Below, in pieces: positions 36,066 through 46,952 of a DNA stretch of 64,000 nucleotides (position 1 is the stretch's first letter; each line of letters begins with the position of its first letter). This stretch comes from Dryas octopetala (Eukaryota; Streptophyta; Magnoliopsida; Rosales; Rosaceae), in assembly GCA_963921425.1 (NCBI GenBank), contig OY992835.1, forward strand, positions 13,144,001-13,208,000, in the 5' to 3' direction. The notes beneath the pieces were generated by a model, which worked only from the letters and a program-made list of their open reading frames with translations, was not told the origin of the DNA and did no database searches. The position numbers were made by a program, and so were the translations under genes.

Positions 36066-36122
36066 TTAGGTTTTAACTCTGAGATTTTGGGCTTCGCCCA
36101 AAATCTTAGAGTTAAAACCTAA
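36066..36122. repeat. Near-perfect 27-bp hairpin with 3-nt loop
   Basis: Arms 36,066-36,092 and 36,096-36,122 are complementary at 26 of 27 positions (one G/A difference, a G:U pair in RNA), separated by TTC. The arms run from TTAGGTTTTAACTC to the loop-side GATTTTGGGC. Adjacent 'gctttata' (left) and 'cataaagc' (right) suggest further imperfect pairing. It could be a terminal part of a foldback/MITE element or a small-RNA precursor; the sequence alone does not decide. Confidence 0.85.
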
Positions 36123-37737
36123 CATAAAGCTGTCAAAGAAGAAAAATAAAAAGACTTAATTAAAAACTCTAAATCACTACCGGTCTTAGTCTAAGAAATA
36201 CTCATAAAATAAACTGGACTCTAAGTTTTCCTAAAAATTATAACATATTGCAGAAAATGACCATTGCAATTCAGCCGGAACCGGAAGAAAAGGAACATTT
36301 TAGGTGTTTTCAGAATTTCATTATGGAATTCGGATTATGATGGGATGGCAACAGGGCATGACCCAATTTGGCCTTCCAATTTTTCGTCTGGGAACACATG
36401 TATACTTTAAATTAATATATGCATAAATGTAGACATATATTTGTTCTCATGTTTAATAGCTACAAAGAAGGAAAATCAATTGCTGACCTAAGAAAATTTG
36501 ATGCTCTTATTAAGGAGAAAATGAAATATTTGTCTAAGCAATGGAATTGATTTCCCTCATCTTGGGAAATCATTTATTGCTTCTTTTTTGATAAAACTAA
36601 CCATGTAATTATTTCAAAATAAATAATAGATTGTGGTACAATTGAAAAATTAACTAAACACAACATTTATTGTTTCCAATTTCTAGTTTACTTTCTCAAA
36701 CTTATCAAACATAAAGAGAATTTCACATTCCATTTCCTCTAAAAAATGCAAAAAAATTGATTTTCCAAAAAATCAATTATGTAAACCAAACATGCCCATA
36801 TAATAAATAGTGATCAACATGCACATTGCACAATATATTTCATTTTTGACTATTTATATAATGTAAATGTATGAATTTATAATAGAAAATTATGATTAAA
36901 TACCAAATCCCAATAATTTTTTGGTATAGCATGAAGACTATATAATATTTCAATTAAACTACTAAATTTAAATGTAGTTTTTTAAATTAGGTTACAAATA
37001 TGTTGAGTCATTTGATTTGAGCCTTTTCTATTTGACATTTTTGTCCTTTGACCCACATATGATGAGTGTTAGTTAAAATTTATAAGGTTTTGACAAAATT
37101 ACCCTTGAGGCTTTTATATTATCTTGAAAATTTGCTAATGTAGTCTCAACTTCACATTTAGTTGTGACTGTACGACACTCACAACTTCAAATTTAGTTGT
37201 GACCGAACGACAGTCATATCTAAGTTGTGAGACAATCACAGTTAAATTGTGACTTAAATGAATTATTTTTAGATAAATTATACTACAATATAGTATAAAT
37301 AGAGGTCAAAATAATACTTTTACTCAAAATAATACATAGTATAGTGGTGTGAGTTGTTTCTTTCAATTTACCAATACAGTCACAGTTAAGTTGTGATTGG
37401 ATTGATTTCTTTTTTAATACAATATAATATAAATTAATGTAATATTTGTGATGTTATATTTTTTTTTTTTAATTGTTGTGGCATTTGATGTAATATTTGT
37501 AAATTTTAATACCTTTTAGTTTATTATTTTGTTTGACTTTTCAACTAGTACCTAATCTAAAATGTTATTTAATTTTGGTACTTAAACTAAAAAATTATTA
37601 AAATTTAGTAGTTAAAACCAATGAACCTAATTTATAATTATATAAATAAATAAAATATTAAATGGGGATAAGGATGAGATGGCCAACATTGGAACACTCA
37701 ATATTATAGTGTAAAAGCTCAGATTGTAGTTTGTTAG
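36123..37737. other. AT-rich spacer, transposon debris
   Basis: No gene. About 37,140-37,400 contains several diverged copies of an 'agttgtga(c/g)...acagtcaca' motif in both orientations, typical of decayed repeats. Confidence 0.4.
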
Positions 37738-37746
37738 TTACAATTA

Positions 37747-39054
37747 GGCTTTTTATCAATTTGCCTATTTAAATTTTGATCCGTTTTTCATTTCACCATT
37801 TAATAAATTTTTTGACTCAATGTGACACCTTAAGTTTTAAAAAGTTTCAATAACAGACCTTCGTTATATTTTGTCAATATTTCTGTTAAAAATGAAGGCA
37901 TTTTAGTCTTTTCATATTAATTATCTATTACTAGACAAAAAAAAAAAAAAAAAAAAGCAACCATACCTGACTTGGACCATTAAAAGTTTACACATGTCTT
38001 TTTTATTTAATAAACACTTTTTAAAATTCTTAATATTGTTTGCAATTAATATATATCCAATATTATTTTTGAAAGATAAAAACAAACAAATAAAAAAAGA
38101 ATTTACTCATTCCATCGTCCTCTTCTTCCTCACTCCACCATAACCCACAGACTATCATCATCTTTCATGGGTAAGTTGTACTTTTCATTCCCACACTTGG
38201 GTTTCAGTTTCAATTTGGCGAAGGCAACTCTTGGTTCCTTTATGGAGAAATTCAACCACCCAAGTTTTTTTTTTTTTCCCTTTTAACAAAGGCAACTCTC
38301 AGCACCCTCTCTCTCCCCCCAACGGCCAAGATGGCCGAGTCACCACCACCACCATAGCCCACCCACCCAATCACTATCCTACCTACTCCTCAGTTCAATC
38401 CCCAACCCATCACGCAACACCACCTGCTCACCCCCCATCCCACCACAACCCAAGCTCAACCCACCCACCGATTCACCCTCCAAAGCCAAGCTACCCACCC
38501 AAGCGTTGTGGCAGGTGGTTATCCATTGGAGTGAATGAATCTACCAAGATTTATAAACTCCAATTCACCAAAAACAAAGCCCTCACATTCCCAAATACCA
38601 AAACCCAGTTCTCCTGCCTATAATCCAAACCCAAAACTCTACCCCAGATTTATAAATTATGCAAGAGAAGAGGGGAGGGGACTGCTCGGGAGGAGGGGAG
38701 GAAGAACGAGGTGGCCAGAGCGAGGGACCACCGGCGATGGGTGGAGGGAGGAGCAGTGGGGTTGCTGCTATGTTATTTGTTTATCTGAAAAAAATTTATT
38801 TTTAGGAAATTAGAAATTTTGTGGGTATTGAGAGAATAATTTGGGATATGAACATAAAAAACCCCTAAAATTATCTTATAGAGATGCAAAATATCCCTTG
38901 CATTGAAAAATTTGGATGAAAAATTTGACAGAATGTAACGGAGGTCTGATATTGAAATTTTTTTAAAATTGAGATATCGCATTGAGTCAAAAAATTTATT
39001 ATGTGGTGAAGTGAAAAACGGGTCAAATTCAAGTGAATAAATTAATAAAAAGCC
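37747..39054. mobile_element. Non-autonomous Mutator-like element (MULE)
   Basis: 1,308 bp bounded by inverted GGCTTTTTAT...ATAAAAAGCC and flanked by a perfect 9-bp target-site duplication TTACAATTA (37,738-37,746 and 39,055-39,063), the MULE hallmark. The terminal inverted repeats extend about 140 bp with divergence (left to about 37,890, right from about 38,915), sharing 'aataaattttttgactcaatg'-type segments. The interior, about 38,100-38,770, is much more GC-rich than the AT-rich ends and has open stretches rich in Pro, His and Ser (38,231-38,623) and in Arg and Gly (38,535-38,813). There is no transposase. A captured host fragment (Pack-MULE) is possible but its source is not recognised. 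Confidence 0.85.
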
Positions 39055-39063
39055 TTACAATTA

Positions 39064-40026
39064 TACATGGTTTTTTCAAATACTAGTTGTGAAAATGTTA
39101 ATACACAACGACAAGTCTATAATTACAAGAAAATAGTATATACAAGCCCAAATAAGAAAAAAAAAAAAAATATATATATATATATACATACTCGACTATT
39201 AGGTTGTAACGATAGTAAAAGAAATATTATTGAGAGTAAAAAATGGCGTTCAAACATTTATAAGAAAACTTTTGACGCTCCTCTGTAAGACTATAATATG
39301 AATCAAGTTGATTTAAAAATAAAAAATGAATCTATTTATTATTGGAATGTATGCTGTTTGGATTATTAACCATAGAATACGAATTAATGTTCATATAAGT
39401 GATATAACCAAAATAGTTAAGGTTTTTTCTTTGGGAAAATTACAATTTAGTCTTTTTAATATTTCTTATTTTTAAAAAAATTTATGACTTTTATTTTTCA
39501 AATAAAACTTTTATTTTTTCTAAATAAAGTCTTTTGACCATTGTTTTGTTAAAGAAATATGTCATTATTTTTTTATTTTTTGAGAGTATAGGGAACATGT
39601 TAACCTCATATATTTCTAGGATATAGAATGAAGTTTGTGGATGCTGCATGTTAGGTTAATATAAAGCCAACAAATTATGGCTTGATGAATAAGTAAAAAT
39701 GCACTGCTGAACACTCGAAAATGACTGCCGATCACTTGACGTATGGTATGTATGAAAAAAATAGAAAATAATTGACCAATATTATATAACATGGAATGTT
39801 TACAATATTATTGGACTTTAGTTAAAATTTTAAAAGATATAAGACTTTAATCAGTAAATTATAAAATTAAATGACCTAAATAAAAGTCTTCTTTTTTCTT
39901 TTCATGAAAAAATAGTTTTGTTTTTAGTAAATTACAAAATAGTAATGGTTATAGAAGAAAATGAAGGAAAAAAAAAATTAAAAGAAAAAAATGAAAATAA
40001 ATAAATAAATCTAGTGCATGGGCTCG
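39064..40026. other. AT-rich spacer
   Basis: No coding signal. Contains an A-run followed by (TA)n at about 39,158-39,186. Confidence 0.4.
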
Positions 40027-40487
40027 ATTGGCAGTAGGGGTGTATTTCGGACGGATCAGATCAGAAAAAAGGTGTTTCAATTCCAATCTAAAAAATTTTA
40101 GAATGAAATTTCTATTTCAATTTCCATTCCAAAAAATCGGAATTTCAATATCTTATTCTAATTTGGAATTTTCTAATTTTTTCGAAATTTTTAGATTTTT
40201 TGGATTTTTTTGGAATATCACATTTTGAAACTTTCTTATAAAAATTCAAAATTTTCAAATAAAAAATTGGAATCTTCACTTTACTTTATTTTTTATTTTT
40301 TAGTATATTACCCATATCTAATATTTAGAGAAGATGATTAATCTTTGGACCTCATTCAACATGGTGAAAATAAATGTCACTACTAGATACACACACACAC
40401 ACATACACATATGATATATATATCATGTTTGAAATTTTAAATATAATAAACTCAAATATTTAGTAATTACACGTACAAAAAAAATGG

Positions 40488-40637
40488 GTGTTTTTGTTAG
40501 CATTTATATTATTATGTTACACATATATTTAATAAGGAATGCTCTAAAGCTAACCAGTTAGTGTGTTTTTGTTAGCATTTATATTATTATGTTACACATA
40601 TATTTAATGAGGAGTGCTCTAAAGCTAACCAGTTAGT
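40488..40637. repeat. 75-bp direct tandem duplication
   Basis: Two copies (40,488-40,562 and 40,563-40,637) of a 75-bp unit starting GTGTTTTTGTTAGCATTTAT, differing at very few positions. The unit includes the outer end of the foldback element's left arm. Confidence 0.9.
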
Positions 40638-41695
40638 AAGTTAAAAATAAGCTAACCATGCTTTTGGGCCCATCACATCACTAATTTCATAATCCGAACC
40701 ATCAATTATTTAGGTCCTACTTCAAGGATCATCATTGCAAAAAATCAACTAAATCGAAAATCATGTAGTCATCTAATTGAGATCAAATAAATAGACGATC
40801 AATATTTTCGATAAAAGCATATAAATAGTTGTTATTATAATCAAATGACTAAATGACTTTTGATTTTGGAAATTTTTTACAAGAATGATCTTTGAAGTAG
40901 GGCCTAAAAAATAAATGGTTCGGATTTTGAGATTACATTGTGCAGTGGGCCCAACATGGTGGCTAGTTTGTATTAACTTACTAAGGCCCCGTTTGAAATT
41001 GCGGTGGAAGACCCAAAAGCTGTTGTGGATGACAATTCTCAATTACCTACAACAGTTTTGGTGTTTGGTAAAAAAATTAAAAACTGTTTTTTCCTACAAT
41101 TCTCAACTCCCCACAACAAAAACAGAAAGCAGGTTTCTAGGTGCTTTTGAAGCTGCAGTGAATCACAACAACAATGAATATTTTATTTTACCCATAATAT
41201 CCTCATTAATTTCTATATTTTTAATTTGTTTATTTTAAATTAAAAAATATGTTCATTGTTAGTTATATTTTATATTGTGATAATTAATTATGATATTTTA
41301 TTTGCACGATTAAAATTATAATATACCTAAAAAAATAATACACATACTTATTTAATAATGTTGTTCTTAGAAAAATTAATGCTAATAAAAATTTGTAGCC
41401 AAAAATTTTTAAAACAAGTAAAAAAATATTTTATTTTTACCGAACAAATAAGTGAAAAACACTTTTAGTATCATACCTATTTTAGTAATTATACATAGTC
41501 ACAACACTTTTACATTAATATTTACCAAACACTTTGATACTGTTTTTTACACTCACAGCACTTTTGAAAACATACTTTACCAAACACTCAGCTGCTTTAC
41601 TTTACAGCTGACTTTACTTTACAGCTGTTTTACCTCACAACTGTTTTTTCACACAGCAATACCAAACTGGCCCTAACTAGTTAGTTTTAGAACAT
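40617..41695. mobile_element. Foldback element interrupted by a MITE
   Basis: The left arm from about 40,617 ('ctctaaagctaaccagttag') is the inverted complement of sequence running from about 40,800 to 40,984 and continuing at 41,677-41,695 ('ctagttagttttagaac'). Arms of roughly 180 bp almost meet at about 40,785-40,815. Removing the nested MITE restores the right arm, which proves insertion order. No coding capacity. Confidence 0.7.
40985..41673. mobile_element. PIF/Harbinger-type MITE (Tourist-like)
   Basis: 689 bp with imperfect terminal inverted repeats: GGCCCCGTTTGAAATTGC on the left, and GGGCCAGTTTGGTATTGC on the complement of the right end. Flanked by TAA target duplications (40,982-40,984 and 41,674-41,676), as expected for PIF/Harbinger. 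No transposase. Inserted in the right arm of the foldback element. Confidence 0.8.
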
Positions 41696-42076
41696 TTTTG
41701 TATATTTAATATACATATATTTATATTAATAGTATTAGTTTTTTTTATTAATATATATGTATATGTTTGAAATAAATAACAAATTTATGAAACATATAGT
41801 AGAAAATTAAATAAATAATATATATTAATATAAATATGAAATAAATTGGCATAATTTCGAAAATATCGAATCAGAATGCCTTTGAAAAATTTTGAAATTT
41901 TTCGCATGGAAATTTGGATTATTGGAGTTTACATAAACATTCCAATTTCAATCTATTTTTTTTTTAATTTTCAAAATTCGACATTTTTAAATTTTGAATT
42001 TGACCAAGACATTTTAAAATAAAAAATTTTCGAATTGAAATCGATCGTTCAATCCAAATCACACCCTAATTGGCGG

Positions 42077-42211
42077 ATAACTGCGAAACAGAACAGTCCA
42101 GAAGTACATTTTGCCGGCGTATCAGAACAGTCCACAAAACCTTTTAGATGATAAACCCTCACTTTCTTCCCTCTGGCTAAAACCCAAAACCCCAACAAAC
42201 AATTCACTCCC
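42077..42211 (+). promoter_or_regulatory. CobW gene proximal promoter/5' leader
   Basis: Only 135 bp separate the hAT target duplication from the ATG. Contains a 12-bp direct repeat CAGAACAGTCCA (about 42,091 and 42,123) and a CT/CA-rich leader ('cactttcttccctctgg'). No convincing TATA box is visible in this stretch. Confidence 0.35.
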
Positions 42212-45200
42212 ATGGCTTCGATATCGGCGGACCTGGTGGCCACCACCCTTCTCGGCCTAACCTCTCGTCGCCCGACCCGACTCCCCCGGGTCGGACCCTC
42301 CGCCCTTTTTTCTCTTACGTGGAGGCCGAGGACTCCCCCACAGCCCCAAACCCTCTGCTACTCGACGTCATCGTTTCGCCGAGTACTCGTCGCCAAGCGT
42401 AACAGAGGCTCCAGAAGGTTCACTGTGGCCGCCACCACCGCCACGACGTCGCAGCAGCAGAGCGAGAGCTCCGACGCCGTTTCGACCCAGATTCCGCCCG
42501 ATAACCGCATCCCCGCCACCATAATTACCGGCTTCTTGGGCTCCGGAAAGGTCCTCTGTTTAATTTCCTATTAAAAAGTCGCCAAATTTATTCACGGTTT
42601 TACTTTCAGTTTTATTTTTGAAACATGAATACGACTCAACTCTTTGAGAATTATCTGAAAGTTTCATTCTTTGTAACATTTTTCAATAATGGAATTGACA
42701 GACAACATTGCTTAACCATATATTGACTGCGGACCACGGGAAGCGAATTGCAGTGATTGAAAATGAGGTATGAGGTTAGATTTTTCCACTTATTTGTTGC
42801 CCAATTTGTATTATGTACGAGTTTTTTTCTTTTTTTTTTGCTTTTGCAGTATGGTGAAATAGACATTGATGGTTCTTTGGTCGCCGCGAAAACTACCGGG
42901 GCCGAAGATATTGTTATGTTGAATAATGGGTGCCTTTGCTGCACTGTGAGGGGTGATCTTGTGCGGATGATTGCGGAGTTGGTCAATAAGAAGAAGGGGA
43001 AGTTCGACCATATTGTAATAGAGACTACGGGTATGAAGTTTGTTTTGTTGTAGGTCACTGAGTTTTAATTATGGTTTTGTCTGCAACTTGTAGGGCGTAT
43101 GAAATCTTTATTCAACTGAATTTGAGCTTACTTTTCTTCTTTGCAGGATTGGCGAATCCAGCACCGATCATTCAAACATTTTATGCTGAGGATCAGGTTT
43201 TTAATGATGTCAAGTTGGACGGTGTTGTCACTCTGGTTGATGCTAAACATGCTGGATTTCATTTGGATGACATTAAGCCAAAAGGAGTCGTCAATGAGGC
43301 AGTAGAGCAGATTGCTTATGCTGATCGTATCATTGTGAATAAGGTACAAATGATTCCCATGTTCTCTTTGTGGGTCTGGTTTAGTCCATGCTCCACTCAA
43401 ATTGAATCATTATGATTCTTGAAAAGCTGAGCCTATCAGTATCCTGTTCTGGATATTAACTTCAGTGCCTTGTGGGTAACTTGCATGGTCCCAGCCCTTA
43501 AAATTTACTAGGTTACATGTTATGATTGAAAATAGTATGACCCTGCTTATTTCAACATGAAGGTCTTCCCTGTGTTTGTAGGGTTGCTGCTTTTTCTTCT
43601 TCTTCCTTCTTCCGTTTTTTTTTTTTTTTTTTTTTGAGGCGTCATTAATTGAAAATAAAAATGGTCACTAGAATACTATTCTAGGACATAGGATGAAGAA
43701 TTTGCTTAAGATACTATTCTAGGATATAGGATGAAGAATTTGCTTAAGATACTCACAGTTTTTACTCTAATGCCTGACTGATGTACTTCTCTGTGTTTGT
43801 CCTAGACTGATCTTGTTGGCGAGTCAGAAATTGCTTCTTTGGTGCAAAGAATAAGGGTCTGTACCCTGCTTATTTTTTGTTTTTTAGCATGCTCTTCAAT
43901 GGTTATTGTATTGAATGGAACACTTTATATTGGAATGTAGAACATCAATGGCATGGCTCAACTGAAGCGGACAGAGTTTGGAAAAGTTAACCTGGATTAT
44001 GTTCTTGGTATTGGAGGATTTGATTTGGAGAGGTTAACTTTCATACCCATTTCATTGTTGTTGGTTTGGTCAATTATGTTCTTCAATGATGTGGCTGATT
44101 CCTACTTGCTGCTCATTTGAAATTACCTGCTGTTTCCTTAAATGTGGTTTCTCTACAATGGTGCATAATGGTTCTAAATGTTCTGCACAATTGCATATGA
44201 AAAGAAGATGAGTTTATAATAGGAGTTTCCTGCGAATTATCTTTCTGCATCAATCTAACGTGATAATTTAAATAAGTGTATATTTTTGCTTTTCTTAATA
44301 TTCTTTAAGTAGGAAGGTTGGGGGGACACGTGAATCTGTTTGTTCAGATAGTAATCTAATTAGAATGCACATATTTGTTTAAACTTTCACTCTCATATGG
44401 TTCTTGGAATTATCTGTTGAGTATTTCATTTCTTTTCTTTTCTTTAGATTTTTAAGTTTGTTTTTGTTCTAATCTTCTTGGTTATACTGCTTTTAAATAT
44501 GTGTTGTGCACTGTTGATTCTAATTAATAAATGATACTTATAAAAGAGAATGATTTTGGGAGCCCATACTCCCAGTGTGTTGATTTTTTTTTTTTTTTTG
44601 ACATTCTGTTGTTATCAATTTGATGTATAATGAACATGCTGCCATGCTTCATAATATCACACAAGATTTTTTGGGATCTTGGTGTTATATGCTAACCTTT
44701 GCTGTAACTTTTCCAGGATAGAGAGTGCCATTGATGCTGAAAGTGAAAAGGAAGATCATGATCACCACCACGATCATGATCACCATCATGATGAAAAACA
44801 TGATCACAAACATGGTAAATCTTTTTAATCATTAAAGCATTTACTCATCTTGACTGCACTTTGCTAAATAGTTTTCTTTTTCTTACCTATGACATGTTTT
44901 TCATTAACTGTGGCATATATGTTGTTCTTACTACACTCTTCACATTGAATATGTGAATGATGGCTTTGTGGGTACCTGTTGGCTGCCGTCCATCTGTTGT
45001 CAAATTAAAACTAAATAGTCTGAAAAATCTGTTTGATTGCACACACACAAATGCATTTGTGGAATCTAGGGATCCAGTTAGTGGTGTTCTTGGAGTCCGA
45101 GGACAAATCATTCTTAGTATGGGTGAGCATTATTTGTCGATGCGTGACAAATTTATTCTTTGCTATGAAGCTCAGCTGCTGGTTCAAGTTATGGCACCAC

Positions 45201-45753
45201 TTCAGAGCTGAGTCTTCTGCTTTGCTGACACCCCTTATATTACGTCTCTATGTATGCTCACCACAAACATATAGATCTTCGTGAAAATTAACACATAACT
45301 TCCAGAACACATGGATGCATATGGGGAGGGCATACAATGGGTCCGGTGATTTATGTATGGGCATGATCCATAGGTTCCTAACTAATGGGTGCCATAGTGT
45401 TTAGACAAAGCTGGGAAATTGCTCAGCTTCCTGTAATGTAGGTTTAACTTGTTGTTTACAGAGATAATAAGGGTTACTTTTTAACTAAAAGTGGATTTAT
45501 TCACTAATAGTAGAAAAATTAATAATATGGTAGGGAACTGTGGGTGCTGTGGTAGGGAATCTATGCCCTCCAAATTGTTCTCCTCCCGTTCTAGCTCTTG
45601 TCAAAATTTGCATTGGCATATTCCTGGATCTTTGGGTGCTGTGGTTTCAATATTGTGAAAGTGGCGATAAGGAATGCGGTAGGGAATTAAAGATAGCAGA
45701 ATTACCAACCAAATAGCATAATTGCCAGGACTTCGCCTCTTGTAGTTCTAACT

Positions 45754-45784
<31 letters not shown>

Positions 45785-46952
45785 TTTACCATTTGTTTTT
45801 GGTTTTGTGCCTGTAAGAAGGGTACCAAGGAAGGTGTTGAGAATAGCTTTTACTCTACTGCTGTAACCACTCGGAAGCTCATACTCTTTCCCCTTCTGCT
45901 CCAGTCATCCTATGTTCTCTCATGCATTTGGCATTTCTCGATTCTAATTGGATTGTTTATTTTATGTGTTTCTCGTATTGCTGCTTCAGTTTATTTTCTG
46001 ATTGGATAATCTCATAATCATTTGTTTTGCTTTATGACTTCTGATCATCCATTATACTCATAATTTGGTATTGCTGCTACTCTTCGTATAGAGTTATGAA
46101 CTGATATCCATGCATTTGGCACTGATATGCAGAACATCATGATGATCACCACTCCCATGATCATGTTCATGATCCTGGTGTTTCTTCTGTCAGCATAGTT
46201 TGTGAAGGGAACTTAGATCTTGAGAAGGTTGGATCTCTACTTGGTTTTAGTTTATCTTGCATTATATATGGGAATTGCCTTTATGATTCTAGTAAAACCT
46301 GTGGGTTTTGTGCTGATCTGTTGCCTATGAATGACACAAGAACACATTCTATGGCTAGTTTGAGGGGCTGTATAGTTTAGATGTTTGTCTGGAAAAAAAA
46401 CTAAAATTTTGACAAAGATGGTACTGATGCCCTCTTAATATTTTTTCAGGCTAACATATGGCTGGGTACGCTGTTGTTGGAACGGAGTGAGGACATATAT
46501 CGCATGAAAGGTCTTCTATCTGTTCAGGGTATGAATGAGAGATTTGTCTTCCAGGTGAGTTAATACATGAAGTGCTAATTATAATCAGATTGATTATTTA
46601 ATCAACCCTGGCTGCTAAAAATAATTATTTAATCATCTCTTTAATCATTTGATATTCTTCTTGCGTGTCAAGTTCATCAAAAGTTTATTTTATCATTCGT
46701 CTGAGTTGCTGATGCTGCTGATGCAGGAGCTAAATATATTGTTCTGAGAAATCTTAGTTAATGTTTTTTGTTCTGTATGGTATATTCCGTAATTATAGTT
46801 CAATTGTGTAACAGGGAGTTCATGATATATTCCAAGGTTCACCTGATCGGCTGTGGGGCCTGGATGAGCCAAGAACAAATAAGATTGTTTTCATAGGGAA
46901 GAACTTGGATGCACAAGAGTTAGAAAAGGGTTTTAAAGGCTGTTTACTATGA
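42212..46952 (+). CDS. CobW/COG0523 metallochaperone GTPase (At1g15730-like), 453 aa
   Basis: Ten exons: 42212-42550, 42702-42767, 42850-43030, 43147-43343, 43806-43856, 43941-44032, 44717-44814, 46133-46227, 46450-46554, 46815-46952; all GT-AG, 1362 nt. G3E-family GTPase that handles metal ions, probably zinc. Motifs: Walker A GFLGSGK/TTLL split by intron 1 (Lys113); metal-binding CLCC in NNGCLCCTVRGDL (~163-166); ETTG; guanine-specificity NKTD (~260-263, split by intron 4); a His/Asp-rich insert from exons 7-8 (~315-360); and the C-terminal CobW_C domain (ANIWLGTLLLERSEDIYRMK and FQGSPDRLWGLDEPR). The first ~70 residues are rich in Ser, Thr, Arg and Pro and nearly free of acidic residues, suggesting a plastid transit peptide. 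The ATG lies in the context CCCATGG. Exons 8-10 are duplicated at 58.95-60.24 kb. Confidence 0.95.
43673..43748 (+). repeat. 38-bp direct duplication in CobW intron 4
   Basis: Two adjacent copies of a 38-bp unit beginning ATACTATTCTAGGA and ending TTTGCTTAAG, differing by one or two bases. Intronic (intron 43,344-43,805). Confidence 0.9.

Larger units (their letters stand above)
40035..42068. mobile_element. hAT-like element carrying nested insertions
   Basis: Inverted ends TAGGGGTGTATTT... and ...AAATCACACCCTA, flanked by ATTGGCAG (40,027-40,034) and ATTGGCGG (42,069-42,076). This is an 8-bp target duplication with one mismatch, the size expected for hAT elements. The outer parts are AT-rich subterminal repeats ('ttcaatttcc', 'gaaatttttcg'). 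No transposase is present. A foldback element (40,617-41,695) and a Harbinger-type MITE (40,985-41,673) lie inside. The right end is 143 bp before the CobW start codon. Confidence 0.7.

Noticed and set aside
42651..43058. 135-aa minus-strand open frame over CobW exons 2-3
   Set aside because: Antisense to conserved coding exons with canonical splice sites; no independent support.
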